Positions 49,801 to 63,000 of a stretch of DNA of 64,000 nt are shown piece by piece. The stretch is from Colletes latitarsis (taxonomy: Eukaryota > Arthropoda > Insecta > Hymenoptera > Colletidae). A program made the position numbers and the translations under genes. The notes under the pieces were generated by a model. The model was given only the letters and a program-made list of their open reading frames with translations. It had not been told where the DNA came from and ran no database searches. The stretch lies in contig NW_027488369.1 in the NCBI RefSeq assembly GCF_051014445.1, forward strand, positions 10,744,001 through 10,808,000, read 5' to 3'. How positions within the stretch are numbered: position 1 is the stretch's first letter; each line of letters begins with the position of its first letter.

Positions 49801-52800
49801 CCACACTGAAACAGTCGATTAAACCAGGTTTCGATCAATATTTTTGAGGATAACGCATGTTAGGTCTAGGTTAGGCCTGGGATTTTCACTCATCAGACTC
49901 ATACTTTCGCATTCTTCAAATACTTGTTGAATGGATCCTGCGTTTTTTCTGGTTTGGATCACGTAGTAATGTGGGACCACACTGAAACAGTCAATTCAAC
50001 CTGGTTTCGATCAATATTTTAGAGAATAATTCATGTTAGGTCTAGGTTAGGTCTGGGATTTGCTCTCATCAGGCTCACAGTTTAGCGTTTTTCACATACT
50101 TGTTGAACAGATCCTGGGTTTTTTCTGGTTTGGATCACGAAGTAGTGTGGTACCACACTGAAACAGTCCATTAAACCTGGTTTCGATCAATATTTTAGGG
50201 GATAACGCATGTTTGGTCTAGGTTAGGTCTGGGATTTGCTCTCATCAGGCTCATTCTTTCGCGTATTTCTCATACTTCATGGCTAGATCCTGGGCTATTT
50301 CTGGATTGCATCACGTAGCAATGAAGTACAACACTGAAACAGTCAATTAAACCTGGTTTCCATCAATATTTTAGAGGACAACGCATGTTAGGTCTAGGTC
50401 AGGTCTGGGATTTGCTCTCGTCAGGCTCATTCTTTCGCATATTTCTCATTCTTGATGGCTAGATCCTGGGCTTTTTCTGGATTGCATCACGTAGTAATGA
50501 AATACAACACTGAAACAGTCAATTAAACCTGGTTTCCATCAATATTCTAGAGGACAACGCATGTTAGGTCTAGGTTAGGCCTGGGATTTGCCCTCATCAG
50601 AGTCATACTGTCGCAGTGTTAACATACTTGTTGAACGGATCCTGGGTTTTTTCTGGTTTAGTTCACGTAGTAATGTGGTACCACACTGAAACATTCAATT
50701 AAACCTTTTCTTGATAAATATTTTAGAGGATAACGCATGTTAGGTTTGGGTTAGGTCTGAGGTTTGGCCCTCATCAGGCTAATACTTTCGCATATTTCTC
50801 ATACTTCATGGCTAGATCCTGGGCTGTTTCTGGATTGTATCAGGTAGTAAAGTGCTACCACACTGAAACATTCAATGAAACCTGGTCTGGACAAATATTT
50901 TAGAGGACAACGCATCTTAGGTCTGGGTTAGGTCTAAGATTTGCCCTCATCAGGCTCACAGTTTAGAGTTTTTCACATACTTCTTGAACAGATCCTGGGC
51001 TTTCTCTGGTTTGGATCACGAAGTAGTGTGGTACCACACTGAAACAGTCCATTAAACCTGGTTTCGCTCAATATTTTAGAGGATAACGCATGTTAGGTCT
51101 AGGTTAGGTCTGGGATTTGCTCTCATCAGGCTCATTCTTTCGCATATATCTCATTCTTGATGGCTAGATCATGGGATTTTTCTGGATTGCATCACGTAGT
51201 AATGTAGTACCACACTGAAACAGTCAATGAAACCTGGTTTCCAACAATATTTTAGAGGACAACGCAAGTTAGGTCTAGGTAAGGCCTGAGATTTTCACTG
51301 ATCAGACTCATACTTTCGCATTCTTCACATACTTGTTGAACGGATCCTGGGTTTTTTCTGGTTTGGATCACGTAGTATTGTGGTACCACGCTGAAACATT
51401 CAATTAAACCTGGTCTTGATAAATATTTTAGAGAATAATTCATGTTAGGTCTGGGTTAGGTTTAGGATTTGCCCTCATCAGGCTCATACTTTCGCATATT
51501 TCTCATACTTCATGGCTAGATCCTGGGCTATTTCTGGATTGGATCACGTAGTAATGTGGTACCACACTGAAACAGTCAAATAAACCTGGTTTTGATCAAT
51601 ATTTTAGAGAATAATTCATGTTAGGTCTAGGTTAGGTCTGGGATTTGCTCCCATCAGGCTCATTCTTTCGCATATTTCTCATACTTGATGGCTAGATCCT
51701 GGGCTTTTTCTGGATTGCATCACGTAGTAATGAAGTACAACACTGAAACAGTCAATTAAACCAGGTTTCCATCAATATTCTAGAGGACAACGCATGTTAG
51801 GCCTAGGTCAGGCCTGGGATTTGCCCTCGTCAGAGTCATACTGTCGCAGTTTTAACATACTTGTTGAACGGATCCTGGGTTATTTCTGGTTTGGGTCACG
51901 TAGTAATGTGGGACCACACTGAAACAGTCAATTGAACCAGGTTTCGATCAATATTTTAGAGAATAATTCATGTTAGGTCTAGGTTAGGTCTGGGATTTGC
52001 TCTCATCAGGCTCATTCTTTCGCATATTTCTCATACTTCATGGCTAGATCCTGGGCTGTTTCTGGATTGTATCACGTAGTAATGTGGTACCACGCTGAAA
52101 CAGTCAATTAAACCTGGTCTCGATCAATATTTTAGAGAATAATTCATGTTAGGTCTAGGTTAGGTCTGGGATTTGCTCTCATCAGGCTCATTCTTTCGCG
52201 TTTTTCACATACTTGTTGAACAGATCCTGGGTTTTTTCTGGTTTGGATCACGTAGTAATGTGGGACCACACTGAAACAGTCAAGTAAACCTGGTTTCGAT
52301 CAATATTTTAGAGGATAACGCATGTTAGGTCTGGGTTAGGTCTAGGATTTGCCCTCATCAGGCTCATACTTTCGCATATTTCTCATACTTCATGGCTATA
52401 TCCTGGGTTTTTTCTGGTTTGGATCACGTAGTAATGTGGGACCACACTGAAACAGTCAATTAAACCTCGTTTCGATCAATATTTTAGAGAATAATTCATG
52501 TTAGGTCTAGGTTAGGTCTGGGATTTGCTCTCATCAGGCTCATTCTTTCGCATATTTCTCATACTTCATGGCTAGATCCTGGGCTGTTTCTGGATTGTAT
52601 CACGTAGTTATGTGGTACCACGCTGAAACAGTCAATTAAACCTGGTTTCGGTCAATATTTTAGAGAATAATTCATGTTAGGTCTAGGTTAGGTCTGGGAT
52701 TTGCTCTCATCAGGCTCATTCTTTCGCGTTTTTCACATACTTGTTGAACAGATCCTGGGTTTTTTCTGGTTTGGATCACGTAGTAATGTGGGACCACACT

Positions 52801-55800
52801 GAAACAGTCAAGTAAACCTGGTTTCGATCAATATTTTAGAGAATAATTCATGTTAGGTCTAGGTTAGGTCTGGGATTTGCTCTCATCAGGCTCATTCTTT
52901 CGCATATTTCTCATACATGTTGAACAGATACTGGGTTTTTTCTGGTTTGGATCACGTAGTAATGTGGGACCACACTGAAACAATCAATTAAACCTGATCT
53001 TGATAAATATTTTAGAGGATAGCGCATGTTAGGTCTGGGTTAGGTCTAGAATTTGCTCTCATCATGCTCATACTTTCGCATATTTCTCATACTTCATGGC
53101 TAGATCCTGGGCTGTTTCTGGATTGTATCACGTAGTAATGTGGTACCACGCTGAAACAGTCAATTAAACCGGGTTTCGATCAATATTTTAGAGGATAACG
53201 CAAGTTATGTCTGGGATGGGTCTAGGATTTGCCCTCATCAGGCTGTTACTTTCGCATATTTCTCATACTTCATGGCTAGATCCTGGGCTGTTTCTGGATT
53301 GTATCAGGTAGTAAGGTGGTACCACACTGGAACATTCAATGAAACCTGGTCTGGATAAATATTTTAGAGGATAACGCATCTTAGGTCTGGGTTAGGTCTA
53401 AGATTTGCCCTCATCAGGCTCACAGTTTAGCGTTTTTCACATACTTGTTGAACGGATCCTGGGTTTTTTCTGGTTTGGATCACGTAGTATTGTGGTACCA
53501 CGCTGAAACATTCAATTAAACCTGGTCTTGATAAATATTTTAGAGAATAACGCATGTTAGGTCTGGGTTAGGTTTAGGATTTTCCCTCATCAGGCTCATA
53601 CTTTCGCATATTTCTCATACTTCATGGCTAGATCCTGGGCTATTTCTGGATTGGATCACGTAGTAATGTGGTACCACACTGAAACAGTCAAATAAACCTG
53701 GTTTTGATCAATATTTTAGAGAATAATTCATGTTAGGCCTAGGTTAGGTCTGGGATTTGCTCCCATCAGGCTCATTCTTTCGCATATTTCTCATACTTGA
53801 TGGCTAGATCCTGGGCTTTTTCTGGATTGCATCACGTAGTAATGGAGTTCAACACTGAAACAGTCAATTAAACCTGGTTTCCATCAATATTCTAGAGGAC
53901 AACGCATGTTAGGTCTAGGTTAGGCCTGGGATTTGCCCTCATCAGGGTCATACCGTCGCAGTTTTAACATACTTGTTGAACGGATCCTGGGTTTTTTCTG
54001 GTTTGGTTCACGTAGTAATGTGTTACCACACTGAAACATTCAATTAAACCTGGTCTTGATAAATATTTTATAGGATAACGCATGTTAGGTTTGGGTTAGG
54101 TCTAGGATTTGCCCTCATCAGACTCATACTTTCGCATATTTCTCATACTTCATGGCTAGATCCTGGGCTGTTTCTGGATTGTATCACCTAGTAATGTGGC
54201 ACCACGCCGAAACAGTCGATTAAACCTGGTTTCGATCAATATTTTATAGGATAACGCAAGTTAAGTCTGGGACAGGTCTGGGATTTGACCTCATCAGACT
54301 CATACTTTCGCGTTTTTCACATACTTGTTGAACAGATCCTGGGTTTTTTCTGGTTTGGATCACGTAGTAATGTGGGACCACACTGAAACAGTCAAGTAAA
54401 CCTGGTTTCGATCAATATTTTAGAGGATAACGCATGTTAGGTCTGGGTTAGGTCTAGGATTTGCCCTCATCAGGCTCATACATTCGCATATTTCTCATAC
54501 TTCATGGCTATATCCTGGGCTATTTCTGGATTGGATCACGTAGTAAAGTGGTACCACACTGAAACATTCAATGAAACCTGGTCTGGATAAATATTTTAGA
54601 GGATAATGCATCTTATGTCTGGGTTAGGTCTAAGATTTGCCCTCATCAGGCTCACAGTTTAGCGTTTTTCACATACTTGTTGAACAGATCCTGGGCTTTT
54701 TCTGGTTTGGATCACGAAGTAGTGTGGTACGTCACTGAAACAGTCCATTAAACCTAGTTTCGCTCAATATTTTACAGGATAACGCATGTTAGGTCTAGTT
54801 TTGGTCTGGGATTTGCTCTCATCAGGCTCATTCTTTCGCATATTTCTCATACTTGATGGCTAGATCCTGGGCTTTTTCTGGATTGCATCACGTAGTAATG
54901 TAGTACCACACTGCAACAGTCAATGAAACCTGGTTTCCATCAATATTTTAGAGGACGACGCAAGTTAGGTCTAGGTAAGGCCTGAGATTTTCACTGATCA
55001 GACTCATACTTTCGCATTCTTCACATACTTGTTGAACCGATCCTGGGTTATTTTCTGGTTTGGATCACATAGTAATGTGGTACCACACTGAAACAGTCGA
55101 TTAAACCAGGTTTCGATCAATATTTTTGAGGATAACGCATGTTAGGTCTAGTTTAGGCCTGGGATTTTCACTCATCGGACTCATAACTTCGCATTCTTCA
55201 CATTCTTGTTGAACGGATCCTGGGTTTTTTCTGGTTTGGATTACGTAGTAATGTGGGACCACACTGAAGCAGTTAATTAAACCTGGTTTCGATCAATATT
55301 TTAGAGAATAATTCATGTTAGGTCTAGGTTAGGTCTGGGATTTGCTCTCATCAGGCTCATTCTTTCGCATATTTCTCATACTTCATGGCTAGATCCTGGG
55401 CTGTTTCTGGATTGTATCACGTAGTAATGTGGTACCACGCTGAAACTGTCAATTAAACCTGGTTTCGATCAATATTTTAGAGAATAATTCATGTTAGGTC
55501 TAGGTTAGGTCTGGGATTTGCTCTCATCAGGCTTATTCTTTCGCATATTTCTCATACTTGATGGCTAGATCCTGGGCTTTTTCTGGATTGCATCACGTAG
55601 TAATGAAGTACAACACAGAAACAGTCAATTAAACCTGGTTACCATCAATATTCTAGAGGACAACGCATGTTAGGTCTAGGTTAGGCCTGGGATTTGCCCT
55701 CATCAGGGTCATACTGTCGCAGTTTTAACATACTTGTTGAACGGATCCTGGGTTTTTTCTGGTTTGGTTCACGTAGTAATGTGGTACCACACTGAAACAT

Positions 55801-57599
55801 TCAATTAAACCTTTTCTTGATAAATATTTTAGAGGATAACGCATGTTAGGTTTGGGTTAGGTCTAGGATTTGCCCTCATCAGGTTCATACTTTCGCATAT
55901 TTCTCATACTTCATGGCTAGATCCTGGGCTGTTTCTGGATTGTATCAGGTAGTAAAGAGCTACCACACTGAAACATTCAATGAAACCTGGTCTGGATAAA
56001 TATTTTAGAGGATAACGCATCTTAGGTCTGGGTTAGGTCTAAGATTTGCCCTCATCAGGCTCACAGTTTAGCGTTTTTCACATACTTCTTGAACAGATCC
56101 TGGGCTTTCTCTGGTTTGGATCACGAAGTAGTGTGGTACCACACTGAAACAGTCCATTAAACCTGGTTTCGCTCAATATTTTAGAGGATAACGCATGTTA
56201 GGTCTAGGTTAGGTCTGGGATTTGCTCTCATCAGGGTCATACTGTCGCTGTTTTAACATACTTGTTGAACGGATCCTGGGTTTTTTCTGGTTTGGTTCAC
56301 GTAGTAATGTGTTACCACACTGAAACATTCAATTAAACCTGGTCTTGATAAATATTTTAGAGGATAACGCATGTTAGGTTTGGGTTAGGTCTAGGATTTG
56401 CCCTCATCAGGCTCATACTTTCGCATATTTCTCATACTTCATGGGTAGATCCTGGGCTGATTCTGGATTGTATCACGTAGTAATGTGGCACCACGCTGAA
56501 ACAGTCGATTAAGCCTGGTTTCGATGAATATTTTAGAGGATAACGCAAGTTAAGTCTAGGATAGGTCTGGGATTTGACCTCAACAGACTCATACTTTCGC
56601 GTTTTTCACATACTTGTTGAACAGATCCTGGGTTTTTTCTGGTTTGGATCACGTAGTAATGTGGGACCACACTGAAACAGTCAAGTAAACCTGGTTTCGA
56701 TCAATATTTTAGAGAATATTTCATGTTAGGTCTAAGTTAGGTCTGGGCTTTGCTCTCATCAGGCTCATTCTTTCGCATATTTCTCATACATGTTGAACAG
56801 ATCCTGGGTTTTTTCTGGTTTGGATCACGTAGTAATGTGGGACCACACTGAAACAATCAATGAAACCTGATCTTTATATATATTTTAGAGGATAATGCAT
56901 GTTAGGTCTGGGTTAGGTCTAGGATTTGCCCTCATCAGGCTCATACTTTCGCATATTTCTCATACTTCATGGCTAGATCCTGGGCTGTTTCTGGATTGGA
57001 TCACGTAGTAATGTGGTACCACGCTGAAACAGTCAATTAAACCTGGTTTCGATCAATATTTTAGAGGATAACGCAAGTTAGTTCTGGGATAGTTCTAGGA
57101 TTTGCCCTCATCAGGCTCTTACTTTCGCATATTTCTCATACTTCATGGCTAGATCCTGGGCTATTTCTGGATTGGATCACGTAGTAAAGTGGTACCACAC
57201 TGAAACATTCAATGAAACCTGGTCTGGATAAATATTTCAGCGGATAACGCATCGTATGTCTGGGTTAGGTCTAAGATTTGCAATCATCAGGCTCACAGTT
57301 TAGCGTTTTTCACATACTTGTTGAACAGATCCTGGGCTTTTTCTGGTTTGGATCACGAAGTAGTGTGGTACCTCACTGAAACAGTCCATTAAACCTGGTT
57401 TCGCTCAATATTTTAGAGGATAACGCATGTTAGGTCTAGGTTAGGTCTGGAATTTGCTCTCATCAGGCTCATTCTTTCGCATATTTCTCATACATGTTGA
57501 ACAGATCCTGGGTTTTTTCTGGTTTGGATCACGTAGTAATGTGGGACCACACTGAAACAATCAATGAAACCTGATCTTTATATATATTTTAGAGGATAA

Positions 57600-59156
57600 C
57601 GCATGTTAGGTCTAGGTTAGGTCTGGGATTAGCTCTCATCAGGCTCATTCTTTCGCATATTTCTCATACTTGATGGCTAGATCCTGAGCTTTTTCTGGAT
57701 TGCATCACGTAGTAATGTAGTACCACACTGAAACAGTCAATGTAACCTGGTTTCCATCAATATTTTATAGTACAACGCAAGTTAGGTCTAGGTAAGGCCC
57801 GAGATTTTCACTGATCAGACACATACTTTCGCATTCTTCACATAGTTGTTGAACGGATCCAGGGTTTTTTCTGGTTTGGTTCTCGTAGTAATGTAGTACC
57901 ACACTGAAACATTCAATTAAACCTGGTCTTGATAAATATTTTAGAGGATAACGCATATTAGGTTTGGGTTAGGTCTAGGATTTGCCCTCACCTGACTCAT
58001 ACTTTCGCATATTTCACATACTTCATGGCTAGATCCTGGGCTGTTTCTGGATTGTATCACGTAGTAATGTGGTACCACGCTGAAACAGTGGATTAAACCT
58101 GGTTTCGATCAATATTTTAGAGGATAACACAAGTTAATTCTGGGATAGGTCTGGGATTTGAGCTCATCAGACTCATACTTTCGCGTTTTTCACATACTTG
58201 TAGAACAGATCCTGGGTTATTTTCTGGCTTGGATCACATAGTAATGTGGTACCACACTGAAACAGTCGATTAAACCAGGTTTCGATCAATATTTTTGAGG
58301 ATAACGCATGTTAGGTCTAGGTTAGGCCTGGGATTTTCACTCATCGGACTCATACTTTCGCATTCTTCACATACTTGTTGAATGGATCCTGGGTTTTTTC
58401 TGGTTTGGATCACGTAGTAATGTGGGACCACACTGAAACAATCGATTAAACCAGGTTTCGATCAATATTTTAGAGGAGAACGCATGTTAGGTCTAGGTTA
58501 GGCCTGGGATTTGCTCTCATCAGGCTCATTCTTTCGCATATTTCTCATACTTGATGGCTAGATCCTGAGCTTTTTCTGGATTGCATCACGTAGTAATGTA
58601 GTACCACACTGAAACAGTCAATGTAACCTGGTTTCCATCAATATTTTAGAGTACAACGCAAGTTAGGTCTAGGTAAGGCCCGAGATTTTCTCTGATCAGA
58701 CACATACTTTCGCATTCTTCACATAGTTGTTGAACGGATCCTGGGTTTTTTCTGGTTTGGTTCTCGTAGTAATGTAGTACCACACTGAAACATTCAATTA
58801 AACCTGGTCTTGATAAATATTTTAGAGGATAACGCATGTTGGGTTTGGGTTAGGTCTAGGATTTGCCCTCACCTGACTCATACTTTCGCATATTTCACAT
58901 ACTTCATGGCTAGATCCTGGGCTGTTTCTGGATTGTATCACGTAGTAATGTGGTACCACGCTGAAACAGTGGATTAAACCTGGTTTCGATCAATATTTTA
59001 GAGGATAACACAAGTTAAGTCTGGGATAGGTCTGGGATTTGAGCTCATCAGACTCATACTTTCGCGTTTTTCACATACTTGTAGAACAGATCCTGGGTTA
59101 TTTTCTGGCTTGGATCACATAGTAATGTGGTACCACACTGAAACAGTCGATTAAAC
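57600..59156. repeat. Five-monomer-spaced tandem duplication (881 bp)
   Basis: 57600-58275 and 58481-59156 are near-identical at a spacing of 881 bp (five monomers plus 1 bp). Shared rare variants include GGCCCGAGATTTTC, CACATAGTTGTTGAACGG, GGTTCTCGTAG, GTGGATTAAACC and TTGTAGAACAG. Open frames of 63 codons on the minus strand are duplicated with it but are not genes. Confidence 0.83.
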
Positions 59157-59977
59157 CTGGTTTCGATCAATAATTTAGAGAATAATTCATGTTAGGTCTA
59201 GGTTAGGTCTTGGATTTGCTCTCATCAGGCTCATTCTTTCGCATATTTCTCATACTTGATGGCTAGATCCTGGGCTTTTTCTGGATTGCATCACGTAGTA
59301 ATGAAGTACAACACTGAAACAGTCAATTAAACCTGGTTTCCATCAATATCTTAGAGGACAACGCAAGTTAGGTCTGGGATATGTCTGGGATTTGCCCTCA
59401 TCAGGCTCATACTTTCGCGTTTTTCACATACTTGTTGAACAGATCCTGGGTTTTTTCTGGTTTGGATCACGTAGTAGTGTGGTACCACGCTGAAACAGTC
59501 CATTAAACCTGGTTTCGCTCAATATTTTAGAGGATAACGCATGTAAGGTCTAGGTTAGGTCTGGGATTTGCTCTCATCAGGTTCATTCTTTCGTATATTT
59601 CTCATACTTGATGGCTAGATCCTGGGTTATTTTCTGGTTGGGATCACATAGTAATGTGGTACCACATTGAAACAGTCGATTAAACCAGGATTCGATCAAT
59701 ATTTTTGAGGATAACGGATGTTAGGTCTAGGTTAGGCCTGGGATTTTCACTCATCAGACTCATTCTTTCGCATTCTTCACATTCTTGTTGAACGGATCCT
59801 GGGTTTTTTCTGGTTTGGATCACGTAGTAATGTGGGACCACACTGAAACAGTCAATTAAACCTGGTTTCGATCAATATTTTAGAGAATAATTCATGTTAG
59901 GTCTAGGTTAGGTCTGGGATTTGCTCTCATCAGGCACATTCTTTCGCATATTTCTCATACTTCATGGCTAGATCCTA

Positions 59978-60081
59978 GGCGCGGGGAATCCCACACACCC
60001 CTCCCACCTCTCCCCAAGGAGGTGGGTGGGAGTCTTTCGAAGATTTTCCCCACGACAAAAAAAAAAAAAAAAAAAAAAAAA
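59978..60081 (+). mobile_element. Solo 3' end of the same R1-clade element
   Basis: 79 bases (59978-60056) align without gaps to 16655-16733 of the larger copy with two substitutions (A to C near 59989, A to T in the last hairpin). They are followed by 25 A residues (60057-60081). The copy starts at the 5' edge of the second arm of the hairpin at 16635-16662. The junction reads GATCCTAGGCGCGGGG; intact satellite has GATCCTGGGC and the element has CGGGCGCGGGG, so GGC or GGGC could be microhomology. No target duplication is seen, because the left flank stops at monomer position 83 while the right flank resumes at position 3. It has no coding capacity. Confidence 0.92.
60057..60081 (+). other. 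Poly(A) tail of the solo 3' end
   Basis: 25 uninterrupted A residues, then GTTAGGTCTGGGAT at 60082. The junction is in the same phase of the satellite as in the larger copy. Confidence 0.95.
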
Positions 60082-63000
60082 GTTAGGTCTGGGATAGGTC
60101 TGGGATTTGACCTCATCAGACTCATACTTTCGCACACTTCACATACTCGTTGAACAGATCCTGGGTTATTTTCTGGTTTGGATCACATAGTAATGTGGTA
60201 CCACACTGAAACAATCGATTAAACCAGGTTTCGATCAATATTTTAGAGGAGAACGCATGTTAGGTCTAGGTTAGGCCTGGGATTTGCTCTCATCAGGCTC
60301 ATTCTTTCGCATATTTCTCATACTTCATGGCTAGATCCTGGGCTATTTCTGGATTGGATCACGTAGTAAAGTGGTACCACACTGAAACATTCAATTAAAC
60401 CTGGTCTGGATAAATATTTTAGAGGATAACGCATCTTAGGTCTGGGTTAGGTCTAAGATTTGCCCTCACCAGGCTCTTACTTTCGCATATTTCTCATACT
60501 TCATGGCTAGATCCTGGGCTATTTCTGGATTGGATCACGTAGTAAAGTGGTACCACACTGAAACATTCAATTAAACCTGGTCTGGATAAATATTTTAGAG
60601 GATATCGCATCTTAGGTCTGGGTTAGGTCTAAGATTTGCCCTCATCAGGCTCACAGTTTCGCGTTTTTCACATACTTGTTGAACAGATCCTGGGTTTTTT
60701 CTGGTTTGGATCACGAAGTAGTGTGGTACCACACTGAAACAGTCCATTAAACCAGGTTTCGATCAATATTTTAGAGGATAAAGCAAGTTAGGTCTGGGAT
60801 AGGTCTAGGATTTGCCCACATCAGGCTCTTACTTTCGCATATTTCTCATACTTCATGGCTAGATCCTGGGTGATTTTCTGGTTTGGATCACATAGTAATG
60901 TGGTACCACACTGAAACAGTCGATTAAACTAGGTTTCGATCAATATTTTAGAGGAGAACGCATGTTAGGTCTAGGTTAGGCCTGGGATTCTCACTCATCA
61001 GACTCATTCTTTCGCATTCTTCACATTCTTGTTGAACGGATCCTGGGTTTTTTCTGGTTTGGATCACGTAGTAATGTGGGACCACACTGGAACAGTCAAT
61101 TAAACCTGGTTTCGATCAATATTTTACAGAATAATTCATGTTAGGTCTAGGTTAGGTCTGGGATTTGCTCTCATCAGGCTCATTCTTTCGCATATTTCTC
61201 ATACTTCATGACTAGATCCTGGGCTGTTTCTGGATTGTATCACGTAGTAATGTGGTACCACGCTGAAACAGTCAACTAAACCTGGTTTCGATCAATATTT
61301 TTGAGGAAAACGCAAGTTAGGTCTGGGTTAGGTCTAGGATTTGCCCTCATCAGGCTCATACTTTCGCATTCTTCACATACTTGTTGAACTGATCCTGGGT
61401 TTTTTCTGGTTTGGATCACGAAGTAGTGTGGTACCACACTGAAACAGTCGATTAAACCTGGTTTCGATCAATATTTTAGAGGATAACACAAGTTAAGTCT
61501 GGGATAGGTCTGGGATTTTCACTGATCGGACTCATACTTTCGCATTTTTCACATACTTGTTGAACGGATCCTGGGTTTTTTCTGGTTTGGATCACGTAGT
61601 AATGTGGCACCACACTGAAACGGTCAATTAAACCTGGTTTCGATCAATATTTTAGAGGATAACGCAACTTAGGTCTGGGATAGGTCTGGGATTTGACCTC
61701 ATCAGACTCATACTTTCGCACACTTCACATACTCCTTGAACAGATCCTGGGTTATTTTCTGGGTTGGATCACATAGTAATGTGGTACCACACTGAAACAG
61801 TCGATTAAACCCGGTTTCGATCAATATTTTAGAGGAAAACGCAAGTCAGGTCTGGGATAGGTCTGGGATTTGACCTCATCAGACTCATACTTTCGCACAC
61901 TTCACATACTCGTTGAACAGATCCTGGGTTATTTTCTGGTTTGGATCGCATAGTAATGTGGTACCACACTGAAACAGTCGATTAAACCAGGTTTCGCTCA
62001 ATATTTTAGAGGAGAACGCATGTTAGGTCTAGGTTAGGCCTGGGATTTTCACTCATCAGACTCATACTTTCGCATTCTTCACATTCTTGTTGAACGGAAC
62101 CTGGGTTTTTTCTGGTTTGGATCACGTAGTAATGTGGGACCACACTGAAACAGTCAATTAAACCTGGTTTCGATCAATATTTTAGAGAATAATTCATGTT
62201 AGGTCTAGGTTAGGTCTGGGATTTGCTCTCATCAGGCTCATTCTTTCGCATACTTCTCATACTTCATGGCTAGATCCTGGGCTGTTTCTGGATTGTATCA
62301 CGTAGTAATGTGGTACTACGCTGAAACAGTCTATTAAACCTGGTTTCGACTAATATTTTAGAGGATAACGCAAGTCAGGTCTGGGATGGGTCTAGGATTT
62401 GCCCTCATCAGGCTCTTACTTTCGCATATTTCTCATACTTCATGGCTAGATCCTGGGCTATTTCTGGATTGGATCACGTAGTAAAGTGGTACCACACTGA
62501 AACATTCAATGAAACCTGGTCTGGATAAATATTTTAGAGGATAACGCATCTTAGGTCTGGGTTAGGTCTAAGATTTGCCCTCATCAGGCTCACAGTTTCG
62601 CGTTTTCCCCGTACTTGTTGAACAGATCCTGGGTTTTTTCTGGTTTGGATCACGAAGTAGTGTGGTACCACAATGAAACAGTCCATTAAACCTGGTTTCG
62701 CTCAATATTTTAGAGGATAACGCATGTTAGGTCTAGGTTAGGTCTGGGATTTGCTCTCATCAGGCTCATTCTTTCGCATATTTCTCATACTTGATGGCTA
62801 GATCCTGGGCTTTTTCTGGATTGCATCACGTAGTAATGTAGTACCACACTGAAACAGTCAATGAAACCTGGTTTCCAGCAATATTTTAGAGGAAAACGCA
62901 TGTTAGGTCTAGGTTAGCCCCGGGAATTACACTCATCAGACTCATACTTTCGCATTCTTCACATACTTGTTGAACTGATCCCGGGTTTTTTCTGGTTTGG

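Larger units (their letters stand above)
16761..59976. repeat. 176-bp satellite array, central segment
   Basis: About 43.2 kb (some 245 monomers) of the same satellite in the same orientation as the flanking segments. It is a mosaic: monomers of one subtype are separated by many others, and multi-monomer blocks reappear at spacings close to whole multiples of 176 bp. Small indel variants act as tags: CACGTTAATGTGG near 17746, 29711 and 38868, and GTGGTACACACTG near 28487, 36237 and 46978. No non-satellite sequence, gene or second element type was seen inside it. Confidence 0.95.
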
